Source: Clostridium hydrogeniformans DSM 21757
GTDB taxonomy: Bacteria; Bacillota; Clostridia; Clostridiales; Clostridiaceae
Assembly (NCBI RefSeq): GCF_000686705.1
Contig: NZ_JMLJ01000006.1
Span: 1-64,000, forward strand
Reading direction: 5' to 3'
DNA length: 64,000 nt
The first letter of the stretch is position 1. Every line of letters starts with the position of its first letter. Positions 1-9,843 of this stretch are shown here, piece by piece. Made by a program: the position numbers and the translations under genes. The notes under the pieces are model-generated. The model searched no databases. It was not told where the DNA came from and saw only the letters and a program-made list of their open reading frames with translations.

Positions 1-678
1 ATGAGTTCCTGTATCGAACCAAGCCATACCTCGTCCAAATAATTCCACCTTAAGACTTCCACGTCTTAAATACTCATTATTCACAGAAGTTATTTCAAGT
101 TCTCCTCTAGCTGATGGTTTTACATTCTTAGATATTTCTACCACATTATTATCATAGAAATAAAGTCCTGGTACTGCATAGTTTGACTTAGGCTCTTCTG
201 GTTTTTCCTCTATGGAAACCACATTAAAGTTTTCATCAAATTCTACCACTCCAAAGGACTTTGGATTACTTACATGATATCCAAATATTGTGGATTCTTT
301 TCTGTTTACTGCTCTTTCAAGTCTTTCTGAGAATCCATAACCATAGAATATATTATCTCCAAGAACTAAGGCTACCCTATCATTTCCTATGAATTCTTCT
401 CCTATTATAAATGCTTCTGCAAGGCCCTTTGGTTCCTCTTGAACTGCATAGGAAATACTAAGTCCAAGCTCACTACCATCTCCTAAAAGTTCCTTAAAAC
501 ATGGTAAATCTCTTGGTGTTGATATTAAAAGTATTTCCTTTATTCCTGCTAGCATTAATACTGATAAAGGATAATAAATCATTGGCTTATCATATATAGG
601 TAATATTTGTTTTGATACTGACTTTGTTATTGGGTAAAGTCTTGTGCCTGATCCCCCTGCAAGTATAATTCCCTTCAT
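1..678 (-). CDS. rfbA: Glucose-1-phosphate thymidylyltransferase, 3' end cut by window edge
   Basis: Catalyses dTTP + glucose-1-phosphate to dTDP-glucose, the first step of dTDP-L-rhamnose synthesis in the cytoplasm. Reading leftward from the ATG at 678 gives [16 protein letters not shown], the sugar nucleotidyltransferase signature, followed by [45 protein letters not shown] and, at the edge, AWFDTGTH. All are RmlA hallmarks. 226 codons are present of a usual 290-300, so the C-terminus and probably rfbB, rfbC and rfbD lie beyond position 1. It is the last visible gene of the capsule operon, 11 bp after the DUF1972 glycosyltransferase, and implies rhamnose in the capsule. Confidence 0.95.
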   Translation of the reverse strand, partial: MKGIILAGGSGTRLYPITKSVSKQILPIYDKPMIYYPLSVLMLAGIKEILLISTPRDLPCFKELLGDGSELGLSISYAVQEEPKGLAEAFIIGEEFIGNDRVALVLGDNIFYGYGFSERLERAVNRKESTIFGYHVSNPKSFGVVEFDENFNVVSIEEKPEEPKSNYAVPGLYFYDNNVVEISKNVKPSARGELEITSVNNEYLRRGSLKVELFGRGMAWFDTGTH

Positions 679-689
679 ATTTCCACCCC

Positions 690-1847
690 TTAATTAGATA
701 AAAATAACGTTTCATACTCATTAACTATTTTTTCCCATGAGTAATTGTTAATTATTCTATTCTTAGCTTTAAATCCTAGCTCTTCTATATAACTTTCTGA
801 AAGATTATCTGAATTATCTATTAAATCTGCTAAATTTTTTTCTTTCTTTGAAAAATATAGAGCTCCATCCTCTCCAACTTCTATATTAAACCCTACCCCT
901 AATAAAAAATTTAATTTAGTACTAGTTAATGCCTCCAATAGAGATGGATTAGTACCTCCGACTTCATGCCCATGAAAATATCCATAAGCATTTTCCCTTA
1001 TCTTTTTTAGTAGTTCCTGATTATATACTGTTCCAACAAATTTTATTCTTCTATCTTTATTAAAGTTTGTATTTTTTAATAAACTTTCATAAAACTTGTT
1101 TTTTTCTACATTTGATATTATAACCAAATCCTTTTGAGTATCAGATTTCATAAACTCCCTAATCATTAATTCATAATTATTCTCTGGAACAAATCTTCCA
1201 ACTACTAAATAGTATTGAAATGCATTTATTTTATTATCTTGATACCAAGATAATATCTTTGTATCATTATCTTTCAAATTAGAAGTGTTAACTTCAGCTC
1301 CATATGCTATAAATATAGTCTTAGGATTATATTTTTTATAATCTTCTAATATATATTTTTCTATATTTTTTGAATCACATATTAATAAATCTGAATATTT
1401 AACCATAAGTTTCTCAGAATATTTCCAATACCATCTTATTACTTTATTCCATTTAGCTCTTTTCCATTCATGTCCATCTGGATTTACAAATACTTTAGCC
1501 CCTAATTTCACTAACTGTTTTTTATAGTATCCTAGAAATGGTCCAATTCTACAAGCTAATATATATATTATCGGATCTCTTATATCATTATTCTTTATAT
1601 ATTCAATACATTTTTTTAATGCTAAAATATCATAATAGACTGCTTTAGCTGGACCAATATTAGGTACCTTTACATTAAAACATCTAGACTTATTATATTG
1701 AAATTCATTATTATCTTTTGCTAAACAGGAAACATGATATTTTATATTACTACTACATCTATTCTCTGTCAGCTTCTCGACAAAAGTTTCAAACCCACCA
1801 TAATTAGCTGGTATACCTTTTGATCCTATTATAAAAATATCTTTCAT
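690..1847 (-). CDS. DUF1972 glycosyltransferase, rhamnosyltransferase-like (GT4)
   Basis: Cytoplasmic-face glycosyltransferase, 385 residues. The N-terminus [20 protein letters not shown] is the DUF1972 signature (G-S-x-G-I-P-x-x-Y-G-G-F-E). The C-terminal half carries a GT4-type nucleotide-sugar fold with [10 protein letters not shown] and [14 protein letters not shown], the E-x7-E-like donor-binding motif. Relatives in streptococcal capsule loci (Cps2T) are beta-1,4-rhamnosyltransferases. The adjacent rfbA supports rhamnose as donor, but that specificity is inferred from family and context. Confidence 0.85.
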   Translation of the reverse strand: MKDIFIIGSKGIPANYGGFETFVEKLTENRCSSNIKYHVSCLAKDNNEFQYNKSRCFNVKVPNIGPAKAVYYDILALKKCIEYIKNNDIRDPIIYILACRIGPFLGYYKKQLVKLGAKVFVNPDGHEWKRAKWNKVIRWYWKYSEKLMVKYSDLLICDSKNIEKYILEDYKKYNPKTIFIAYGAEVNTSNLKDNDTKILSWYQDNKINAFQYYLVVGRFVPENNYELMIREFMKSDTQKDLVIISNVEKNKFYESLLKNTNFNKDRRIKFVGTVYNQELLKKIRENAYGYFHGHEVGGTNPSLLEALTSTKLNFLLGVGFNIEVGEDGALYFSKKEKNLADLIDNSDNLSESYIEELGFKAKNRIINNYSWEKIVNEYETLFLSN

Positions 1848-1872
1848 TTATTTCCCTCTCTTCTAACAGTAC

Positions 1873-3231
1873 TTATTTATAATAAGTTTCGACTAACTTA
1901 TTAACATGCTCTCCAATACTAAAATCAATATCTTTTTTACATATATTCTTATTATGTTGAGAAATTAATTCTTTATTTTTAATATATTTATATATTGATT
2001 CTTTAAGATGTTCTTTATTTGGATAAACTATTAGACCACCATCATTATCTTTAATTATATCTTTTGCACCTACACAATCAGTTACTATTACTGGAACCCC
2101 AAAACTCTGTGCTTCTTTAACTATAAATCCAAATGTTTCATACCATATACTTGGAACTATAAGAGCATCATTTTCATACATTATATTTTCTAGTTTTTCA
2201 TAATTATATCTGCCATGAAAATTAATATGATCTTTTAATTTGTCACTTACATCAATCTCAAATGTATTTCCATATATATTCAAAGTCCAATTATTATATC
2301 CTTCTTCAAGAATCATTTGTAGAGCTTCAAATAACAAAAATATCCCCTTATGTTTCTCTATATTTCCTAAATAAAAAAATTTTATTTTTGAGCTATATTC
2401 TTTTATTTTCCTTTTATCTATAATATTTTTATGAGTTATTTCTAAAACATGTCCTTGTCTTATGCCATACTGCTCATATACCTTTTTTGAAATATTACTG
2501 TTAAAATGTATTAAATCAATACTTTTTAGCATTTCTAAATAATATTTTCTTAATTTAATATAATCCTTAGCTAAATTATTATCATACCAATATTTGCCTG
2601 AAACTTGATTTTCTCGATATTTAATCTTTTTTCCTCTTTTATATTTTTTTAAAGTTTTAAGAATACTATTATTCTTATTTTTTCTATAAATTTTCGATTG
2701 CATAAAATATATTAAGAATTTTGAATATCCACTTTTATTACACTCTATGCATTTTTCTCCTTCCCTAAAATCTGAACATATAATTCCATCATTATCTATT
2801 AAATTTACTTTCGGACATATGCCAAAATAATCATGAGTAGTAAATATAGTTTTTATTCTTAATTCCTTTGCTATCTTTATAAACTCTTTTGGTAATCCCA
2901 TAAGTGTATGAATATGTACGATTTGAGGATTTATATCTATCAAAAATTTTCTTATTATATCTTCATTTTTACCCTTAATAAAATCAGCCGGATTCTTTAC
3001 TCCTCCAAGTAAAGGTACTAATTGTGGATTTATTAACTCATATACAGATATATCTCTATATTTTGTATTCAATTGTATTTCTAATTTATTATTAAGTTTA
3101 AAACTACCTGGATAACACATTGATACATTATGTCCCTGAGTTATTTGTTCTTCCATTAAGTCCAAAGAATATTTTGTTAATCCCCCAGTTCTATAAGGAG
3201 GTAATCCTAATGAATAGTGAAGTACCCTCAC
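1873..3231 (-). CDS. Glycosyltransferase family 4
   Basis: A 452-residue GT-B glycosyltransferase of the capsule operon. The N-terminus MRVLHYSLGLPPYRTGGLTKYS has the glycine-rich acceptor-side loop of GT4 enzymes. The C-terminal domain contains FFYLGNIEKHKGIFLLFEAL and VPSIWYETFGFIVKEAQSFGVPVI, the E-x7-E donor-binding motif. A cysteine-rich insert near residues 148-166 (GICPKVNL...CSDFREGEKCIEC) is typical of GT4 enzymes that carry a small zinc-knuckle-like insert. The start codon overlaps the stop of the upstream acyltransferase by 4 bp, indicating translational coupling. Sugar and linkage cannot be read from sequence. Confidence 0.88.
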   Translation of the reverse strand: MRVLHYSLGLPPYRTGGLTKYSLDLMEEQITQGHNVSMCYPGSFKLNNKLEIQLNTKYRDISVYELINPQLVPLLGGVKNPADFIKGKNEDIIRKFLIDINPQIVHIHTLMGLPKEFIKIAKELRIKTIFTTHDYFGICPKVNLIDNDGIICSDFREGEKCIECNKSGYSKFLIYFMQSKIYRKNKNNSILKTLKKYKRGKKIKYRENQVSGKYWYDNNLAKDYIKLRKYYLEMLKSIDLIHFNSNISKKVYEQYGIRQGHVLEITHKNIIDKRKIKEYSSKIKFFYLGNIEKHKGIFLLFEALQMILEEGYNNWTLNIYGNTFEIDVSDKLKDHINFHGRYNYEKLENIMYENDALIVPSIWYETFGFIVKEAQSFGVPVIVTDCVGAKDIIKDNDGGLIVYPNKEHLKESIYKYIKNKELISQHNKNICKKDIDFSIGEHVNKLVETYYK

Positions 3232-3941
3232 TTAACTTCCTCCATTCTACTTCTAATTATTTTTACTGGATTTCCAACTGCTATGCTATAATCTGGTATA
3301 TTTTTATTAACTAGAGTATTAGCTCCAATAACACATCCCTTACCAACTTTTACTCCATCTAAAAATACAACGCCTGAACCTATCCAACAATCATCACTTA
3401 TATATATGCCCTTATTAATAACACCTTGATTTCTTATTGGTATACTTATATCTTTAAATTTATGATTCTCAGAATGGAATCTAACATTTTGTCCCATTAT
3501 AACATCATTCCCAATAGTAATTCCTCCTGCTGCCCCAAAAAAACACCATTCTCCACAACCAAAATTATTTCCTATTTTTATGCCATATCCTAAAAACTTT
3601 AATGAACCAGTACAAATTATTCGTGAATAATTTCCAATAGAACAATTATTACCAATAACCAGTCCATTTCTTGATAAAGCATCTATATAACAATAACTTT
3701 TTATCGTTACTCCATTGCCTATATTAATATTGTTCTTATATTTTATAATGACACCCTTCTCGACAAAGAAATTTTTACCACATTTTTTTATAAATATCTT
3801 ACTTTTATATCCTCTTAATAAACTTATAACTTTATTAATTATAAGTGATAAAAGATATCCTATCTTTATATTTCTATCTAATTCATATTTTTCTTTCTTT
3901 ATTTTGCTTATAATAAAACTTATTATATTAATCATATACAC
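3228..3941 (-). CDS. Left-handed beta-helix acyltransferase (hexapeptide repeat)
   Basis: A 237-residue transferase, probably an O-acetyltransferase acting on a capsule sugar or lipid-linked intermediate. Hexapeptide repeats of the [LIV]-G-x4 type run from about residue 70 to 225 (INIGNGVTIKS, LVIGNNCSIGNYSRI, IKIGNNFGCGE, ITIGNDVIMGQNVRF, CWIGSGVVFLDGVKVGKGCVIGA). HSENHKF supplies the histidine expected in the active site. The final repeat NTLVNKNIPDYSIAVGNPVKII is the standard trimeric acetyltransferase ending. The acyl donor is probably acetyl-CoA; the acceptor is unknown. Confidence 0.88.
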   Translation of the reverse strand: MYMINIISFIISKIKKEKYELDRNIKIGYLLSLIINKVISLLRGYKSKIFIKKCGKNFFVEKGVIIKYKNNINIGNGVTIKSYCYIDALSRNGLVIGNNCSIGNYSRIICTGSLKFLGYGIKIGNNFGCGEWCFFGAAGGITIGNDVIMGQNVRFHSENHKFKDISIPIRNQGVINKGIYISDDCWIGSGVVFLDGVKVGKGCVIGANTLVNKNIPDYSIAVGNPVKIIRSRMEEVK

Positions 3942-4140
3942 CTCTAAATATTGATAGCTTGATTTATATTAGAAACACTCTATTTTTTTTTACATTTAGA
4001 TTTAATTTATTTTTAATAATTTATAATACTTATCATTTATATATTTTAATTTAAGATTAACTTATATCCAATAATAAAACACTATAGCTTTTTTATTATA
4101 TTAATACCATTTTATAACTAATTATATTTTACTTTTTTAT

Positions 4141-5412
4141 CTAAGATTTTAATTTTATCTCTAAATCTTTAACAACATTTTCCCATTCATATTGCTCTAT
4201 ACGTCTTTTCCACTTCTTATTTTCCTTAAATAATTCTTTTATTCCTAATATTAGCTCTTTTTCATCATTTAAAATAACAGGTCCTTTATCTATATTTTTC
4301 ATAAAATCTCTTAACTCATCTTTTTCATCACCTAATATTGTTAATATAGGTGCTTCACTTCCAATATACTCAAAAACTTTTCCTGGAACTTGAGTACTAT
4401 TTTTATTTCCATATAAAAGTAAAGTATCAGCATTTTCTATATATTTAATTACTTCTTTAAACGGTATAGGGTCATGTATTTCTATACATTCAAATTTATT
4501 TAACATGCATTTATCATTATAATCTGTAAAAAAACCTATGAAGATTATATTAATCTTACTATATATTTCTTCATATTTAATTTTAAGAATATTTAATGCA
4601 TTAACTAATGGTGTAATATCTCTTAAATCAGAATACATTACACCTGTATGTATTATATTAAATTTATCTGGTTTTATATAATTAAGCCTATTTCTTATCC
4701 CTTTATTTTTCACATATTCATCCAAATTATATCCTCTATAAACTATGTCTAATTTTTCTTTATCAATATTAAATTTTCTTTCATATAAAGCCAATGTCTT
4801 ATTAGTTGTAAATAAAAGTCTATCAACTTTTTCAACAACTTTTTTTTCTAACATTTCTTCTATTGTAGCCTTAATTATTCCTCTGTTTTTTCTTAATGAA
4901 TCTTCATTCCATGGGTCACTCCAATATCCAACCCACTTAACATTAGGATATTTATTCTTTAATTTTAATGCTACTAAATGTGATGATGGTCTTTCATGTA
5001 TTGACAGAATAATATCATAACTATTTTTACTCATTAACTCTTGAGATTTTTTAAATGCATTATTTATCCAAAACATATACTCATCAGGTATAACAAAATT
5101 ATGTTTTATAAATTTTGAAATCCTAATTTTTATCTTTGAACTTATAGTTCTGTTAGACTTACCTGTTTCAATCGGTTTTTTTTGGTAAAAATATTTGTAG
5201 AATTTCATATTTCTTACTCTATATAAATTTACTCCATCAATAAATACATCTTCTAAGGATTGATCATAAGCAATACAATCTTTAGGATATTCTACTGTTA
5301 TTACATCTATTTTATTTCCTAACCTACATAGGTAATTGATATAATTCATAACTCTTATATTTCCCGAACCTGTGAAAGGTGGTAACTGATTACTAATGAC
5401 TAAAATTCTCAT
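4141..5412 (-). CDS. Glycosyltransferase family 4
   Basis: A 423-residue GT4-type enzyme. The N-terminus MRILVISNQLPPFTGSGNIRV has the usual N-terminal P-P-x-x-G-x-G loop. NIIHTGVMYSDLRDITPLVNAL opens the C-terminal Rossmann domain and KVFEYIGSEAPILTILGDE is the donor-binding motif with E and a small-residue tail. A 199 bp AT-rich gap separates it from the acyltransferase downstream and a 147 bp gap from the amidotransferase-like gene upstream. Both gaps lack a clear terminator, so I treat it as part of the same long operon. Substrate unknown. Confidence 0.85.
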   Translation of the reverse strand: MRILVISNQLPPFTGSGNIRVMNYINYLCRLGNKIDVITVEYPKDCIAYDQSLEDVFIDGVNLYRVRNMKFYKYFYQKKPIETGKSNRTISSKIKIRISKFIKHNFVIPDEYMFWINNAFKKSQELMSKNSYDIILSIHERPSSHLVALKLKNKYPNVKWVGYWSDPWNEDSLRKNRGIIKATIEEMLEKKVVEKVDRLLFTTNKTLALYERKFNIDKEKLDIVYRGYNLDEYVKNKGIRNRLNYIKPDKFNIIHTGVMYSDLRDITPLVNALNILKIKYEEIYSKINIIFIGFFTDYNDKCMLNKFECIEIHDPIPFKEVIKYIENADTLLLYGNKNSTQVPGKVFEYIGSEAPILTILGDEKDELRDFMKNIDKGPVILNDEKELILGIKELFKENKKWKRRIEQYEWENVVKDLEIKLKS

Positions 5413-5559
5413 TTTCTCTCCTTTTATCTATTTGTAATATATAAACTAAATTTACTTTAAATATTATAAATATTTTTACATAAGAAATATATTTACAGTG
5501 AATATGTTTTAGTATATTTATAAATTCTTATTTATCGATTAAATATTTGTATTTTATGT

Positions 5560-7245
5560 TTAAAAAACTTTTAAAAAAGCTAACAATGTTAATACCTGAG
5601 TTTTTTCACGTGCATCTGCAGTATTATACATTTTTATTGCGTCTTCTTTAAGTTCTTTATTGTTATTTAATTTTTCTATATTATCTTTAAAATACTTGTC
5701 CATAAATCTACTCATATTTATATTAGTTTTATACCAATATTCAAATGGATTCATATTATAGAACTCTGATTGACCATTAATTATACTAATAATACTTCGT
5801 TTTATTTTTGATTTAATCTTTAACAATTTCTTATTAGTATATATTTTCCCATCTATTTTTTCCCACTTATACTTAGAAGCATTAGGATATTTTTTCATTA
5901 TCCACTTAATATATAAATTATGATTAATTCTCATTTCAGGATTTATTGATAAACAAAATTCCATTAAATCTATATCTAAAAAAGGTGAACTAACTTCTGT
6001 GAATTCTTGAGTTAAAGAATGAGAATTTAGGCATCCTGTAAAACCTCTAGTATAAAATTGATATATCTCCTCACTCTCGTATTTATTTAAATGCTTTTTA
6101 TCCAGTTTATCAATTAATATATTAGAATATGTTCCTAATATATTAATTGGTTTTAAGTGCTTAGCCTTAGTACAAAATGTTCCTATAACAACATCACCTA
6201 ATTGCCCAGTATGATTTAAACCATACCTTGAAAAATTTATTGTTTCAAAAAAATTCTTACCTCCAGTTAAAGCTGAATAACAACTCATTGCACCATTTTT
6301 TCTTACTACATCATCAATATCATAAATAAAAGAAACATCGTCTAATGACTTAAATAAGAACTCATTTCCTAAATCAGTTGATATCTGTTTTGCTATTAAT
6401 TCATCCAAGTAATTATTTTTACAATAAGTAATATTTAATATATTATCATATCCTAAATCTCTTGCTACACAATTAATCATTCTTGAATCTAATCCACCAC
6501 TTAGATTACATAAATGCTTGTATCCGTACTCAAGGTCTTTTTCAAACTCCATTTTAACTGCATTTCTAAATAAAATATCTATCCTGTCTATAGCTTCATC
6601 TTCTGTAATATCTTTAATTAATTCATTTGTGAATTTATGATAACGATAAATCTCTAGTTTTTCGTTAAATTTAATGTATGTACCTGCCTCAAGTTTACTA
6701 ATTTCTTTAATTAAAGTATTACTTCCTGTCATAAAACCATAGGTTAACAATTCATAAGCAGCATTTTCATTCAATGTAATTTTCACATTATTATCCTTTA
6801 AAAATCTATTTATATTATCAATATTAGAAGAGACTACAATGAAATCTTCATGCTCATAAAAAAACACCTGTTTATCACCTATATGATTAGTAAAAACTAT
6901 AGTTCTTCCATCTCTTTTATCGTATATAAGTCCGCAAAAGCTTCCCCTAAACCTGTTAAAAAATTTTTCTCCATCTTTAAAGTACATTCCCTCTATTAAC
7001 GTTTCTAAATTATCAAATTTGTATTCTAAGAATAGACTTTTTAAATTTAAAATTACTCCCTCAATAAAAATAACTAAATTATTACTTTCAAATAACCCTT
7101 TATCTTTTTCAAATTTTTTAATTGTATTGCTCTTTATTACTAAGTAATTATTAATTAATTCTTTATAATTACATTTATTTTCTTTCTCTAGTCTTAAAAT
7201 ATGATTTATTTTCTTCTTTGAAATTAATGAAATAAAGCTATTCAT
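5560..7245 (-). CDS. Asparagine synthase-like amidotransferase without the catalytic Cys2
   Basis: A 561-residue protein of the AsnB fold. The N-terminal class II glutaminase-like domain (about 1-200) shows FRGSFCGLIYDKRDGRTIVFTNHIGDKQVFFYE. The C-terminal synthetase domain has the ATP pyrophosphatase P-loop SGGLDSRM at about 248-255 and the later YKWEKIDGK region. The protein starts MNSF, so the nucleophilic cysteine that must sit at position 2 of an active glutaminase is missing; ammonia may come from elsewhere. In polysaccharide loci such enzymes (WbpS is the usual comparison) amidate uronic acids. With wecC nearby, ManNAcA amidation is a plausible but unproven job. RBS GGTGAT precedes the ATG. 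Confidence 0.85.
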   Translation of the reverse strand: MNSFISLISKKKINHILRLEKENKCNYKELINNYLVIKSNTIKKFEKDKGLFESNNLVIFIEGVILNLKSLFLEYKFDNLETLIEGMYFKDGEKFFNRFRGSFCGLIYDKRDGRTIVFTNHIGDKQVFFYEHEDFIVVSSNIDNINRFLKDNNVKITLNENAAYELLTYGFMTGSNTLIKEISKLEAGTYIKFNEKLEIYRYHKFTNELIKDITEDEAIDRIDILFRNAVKMEFEKDLEYGYKHLCNLSGGLDSRMINCVARDLGYDNILNITYCKNNYLDELIAKQISTDLGNEFLFKSLDDVSFIYDIDDVVRKNGAMSCYSALTGGKNFFETINFSRYGLNHTGQLGDVVIGTFCTKAKHLKPINILGTYSNILIDKLDKKHLNKYESEEIYQFYTRGFTGCLNSHSLTQEFTEVSSPFLDIDLMEFCLSINPEMRINHNLYIKWIMKKYPNASKYKWEKIDGKIYTNKKLLKIKSKIKRSIISIINGQSEFYNMNPFEYWYKTNINMSRFMDKYFKDNIEKLNNNKELKEDAIKMYNTADAREKTQVLTLLAFLKVF

Positions 7246-7280
7246 TTTACAATCACCTTTATCCTATAAAATTAATCTTT

Positions 7281-8465
7281 TTAAATATTATATAAAACTT
7301 CATTATAAATATTTATATTTTTTCTTGTTATAGAGTCTTGAGAGTAGTTATTAATAATAAATTTTCTTATTTCATTTTGATTATATTTATCATAATTTTT
7401 ATATACATACATCATACTTCTAGATAAAGCCTCTTTATCATCAACATTAATAATTTCTCCTAACCCATCATATTGAATAATATCTTCTGGTCCCCCACAT
7501 CTTGTTGCTATAACTGGTATTCCTGTAGATAAGGCTTCAATTAAAACCACTCCAAAAGTTTCATATCTACTTGGTAAAACGAAAACGTTAGCTTTATGAA
7601 TAGCATCTCTAACTTCTTCTCTATTTAGCGCTCCTAAAAACTCAACTTTATTTTCAATCCCTAATTTCTTGACTAAATTACTAAGATTATCTTTCTCTTC
7701 ACCATCTCCACCAATTCTTAACATTACATTTTCTGAATTTTTAAATGCTATATAAAAAGATTCAACTAAAAAACTAATATTTTTTTTCTCTGTTAAAAAA
7801 GCGGTAGTTTGAAATATAAATTTTTCTTTATCCTTCTCATTATATTTATAAAAAAAATCAGTATCTATTAAATTAGGGATTACATTAATACTTTCTCTAT
7901 CTAGTCCTAATTGATCCTCTAATAATTTAGCAAATGGAGTACTTACAGCTATATTTGATGATGACATTTCAAATGCTTTTTTAGCTAATTTCATATCATT
8001 TCCCTTAACTATTCCTCTTGCATAACCCGTAAAATGCTCAGTTAAAACATATGGTATATTATATTTTTTAGAAATAATGCTTGCAGCATATCCGGCATAT
8101 ATAGCAGAATGAGCATGTATTATATCTGGAATTCCATAAATACTTATATATTCTTCAAATAAAGCTACAGTTCTGTTAACCCAATATCTTGTAGATAATC
8201 TCTTCATTTTAGGAAATGGATTCCAGGCATTAAATCTTACAGTGTTTATTCCCCTATCATTAAAATGCTCATAATTAAAATGTGTATTTTTAAATTCTAA
8301 CATAGAAAAACTTTTTAAACTTCTGCACTCACAAAAAATTAACCCAACTTCCATATTATTCCTTTTTAAAGCTAATGCTTGATCAGTAAAAAATGTTCCT
8401 AAATGTGGATTTTCATGATTCTTATACCATGATGGTATTAATAAAATATGTTTAACTGTGCTCAT
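7281..8465 (-). CDS. Glycosyltransferase family 4
   Basis: A 394-residue GT4 enzyme with both Rossmann-like halves intact. The N-terminus has HILLIPSWYKNHENPHLGTF, then DIIHAHSAIYAGYAA and PYVLTEH (acceptor side). The donor side has LRIGGDGEEKDNLSNLVKKLGI, VEFLGAL, NVFVLPSRYETFGVVLIEAL (E-x7-E) and GIPVIATRCGGPEDII. This is a textbook capsule glycosyltransferase, 34 bp downstream of the polymerase gene. Sugar specificity cannot be assigned. Confidence 0.9.
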   Translation of the reverse strand: MSTVKHILLIPSWYKNHENPHLGTFFTDQALALKRNNMEVGLIFCECRSLKSFSMLEFKNTHFNYEHFNDRGINTVRFNAWNPFPKMKRLSTRYWVNRTVALFEEYISIYGIPDIIHAHSAIYAGYAASIISKKYNIPYVLTEHFTGYARGIVKGNDMKLAKKAFEMSSSNIAVSTPFAKLLEDQLGLDRESINVIPNLIDTDFFYKYNEKDKEKFIFQTTAFLTEKKNISFLVESFYIAFKNSENVMLRIGGDGEEKDNLSNLVKKLGIENKVEFLGALNREEVRDAIHKANVFVLPSRYETFGVVLIEALSTGIPVIATRCGGPEDIIQYDGLGEIINVDDKEALSRSMMYVYKNYDKYNQNEIRKFIINNYSQDSITRKNINIYNEVLYNI

Positions 8466-8500
8466 CTCTCTCTCCTCTGTTATTTAATAATTTCTTGTCA

Positions 8501-9802
8501 TCATACTATTGATTTTTTATTCTGAGAAAATAAGATAATAGATATCGTAAAAATAATAGATACTATATATACTGGTAAAGAATATATTATTTGTGCATTT
8601 ATTATTGATGTCAAAATAAAAAATACTATAATACAGCATACAGTTGATGTTCTATGACTTATTTTAAGATCATTTAGTGTTAAAACCTTTATATTAATAT
8701 ATATAAAAATTATATATATTAATATTGATGAAAATATTCCCATTTTTATTGATATCGTTAAAATTCCATTATCAATAAATGTACCAGATTTTGATTTTGA
8801 ATAATCAATATTATATAAGATTAAATCTTTTCCTATTCCGTAACCTAAATAGTTTGATTGTTTCAAAAGTTGTTTATTAAAATTATCTGTAACCTTTCTT
8901 ACATTTAAATCATCATAAAGTAATTCATAATACATTTTATTTAATCTATTTATAAGCGGATTATTAGATGTCTGTATATTATGTATTATATTATCCTTAA
9001 AATATATCCCTAATAAAATAATTAAAATACATATTAAAAAACTATTAATTAAAGTTGTAATTTTTTTTCTTTCAACCTTATTCACTATAAATAAAATTAA
9101 TAAAGGTATTGGGGTCAGAATTAATATTGTTCTATTTTGAGATAATATTATAGATGTTCCCATTAAGATTACACTAAAATATTTAATATACTTATTATTA
9201 AACTTAACAATGAAGCTTAATAGTATTAAACACATAAGCACAGAAGTATTACTAAATGTTATTCTGTCTCCCCACCATGATAATAATATTTCGTCATATA
9301 TAATAGGCAATAATCTATCTTTATTAAAAAAAATGAATATTGTTATTATAGAAAAAATTACTCCTGATGAAATAAGATACCGCATTAGTTTTTTTATTTT
9401 ATCTAATGTTGTTAATTCATTTCTATATATAAAGTAAATAAATAAATTTTTAAAATATATATTTAAATCTTCACTTAAATATATATTTTTATTTATATAT
9501 CCTATAAATATATATATTACTAAAATGATTGATAAAATAAGTACTATAAAATCAAGTTTATCAACTTTAAATCTAAATCCATATTTTATAAAATCATATG
9601 TACACATAAGTAATAAGATAATAAATATTAAATTAAAAACATCTACAGTAAAGCCATTAAAAGTTCCTCTTAAGCCTAATATAGTTTTAACATTTTCATT
9701 AAAAGGAACAGAGATTATTAGTATTGGATATATATAATATAACATCTTTTTTTTAATAAAAAAGATTGTAAAAATTATACTAATCCATAAAATTGTGAGC
9801 AA
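8501..9802 (-). CDS. Wzy-type polysaccharide polymerase / O-antigen ligase family
   Basis: A 433-residue polytopic membrane protein, about ten to eleven hydrophobic segments, Ile/Leu/Phe rich with few charges. A larger extracytoplasmic stretch lies at about 270-345 (IIHNIQTSNNPLINRLN...YLGYGIGKDLILYNIDYSKSKSGTFIDNGILTISIKMG). The G-x-G-...-x-D-N-x-x-L pattern before a late membrane segment is typical of Wzy/WaaL enzymes. Predicted to join undecaprenyl-linked repeat units outside the membrane. The start is probably the TTG at 9802, 7 nt after GGGAGGG. Identity rests on topology and its place next to wzx. Confidence 0.8.
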   Translation of the reverse strand: MLTILWISIIFTIFFIKKKMLYYIYPILIISVPFNENVKTILGLRGTFNGFTVDVFNLIFIILLLMCTYDFIKYGFRFKVDKLDFIVLILSIILVIYIFIGYINKNIYLSEDLNIYFKNLFIYFIYRNELTTLDKIKKLMRYLISSGVIFSIITIFIFFNKDRLLPIIYDEILLSWWGDRITFSNTSVLMCLILLSFIVKFNNKYIKYFSVILMGTSIILSQNRTILILTPIPLLILFIVNKVERKKITTLINSFLICILIILLGIYFKDNIIHNIQTSNNPLINRLNKMYYELLYDDLNVRKVTDNFNKQLLKQSNYLGYGIGKDLILYNIDYSKSKSGTFIDNGILTISIKMGIFSSILIYIIFIYINIKVLTLNDLKISHRTSTVCCIIVFFILTSIINAQIIYSLPVYIVSIIFTISIILFSQNKKSIV

Positions 9803-9843
9803 AATAATACCCTCCCTGAACTATCTATTTAAGAATTTAATAT

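Noticed and set aside
3120-3314. Rightward frame of 64 codons inside a glycosyltransferase gene
   Set aside because: Antisense to two well-supported capsule genes, no RBS, hydrophobic composition caused by reading AT-rich coding DNA backwards.
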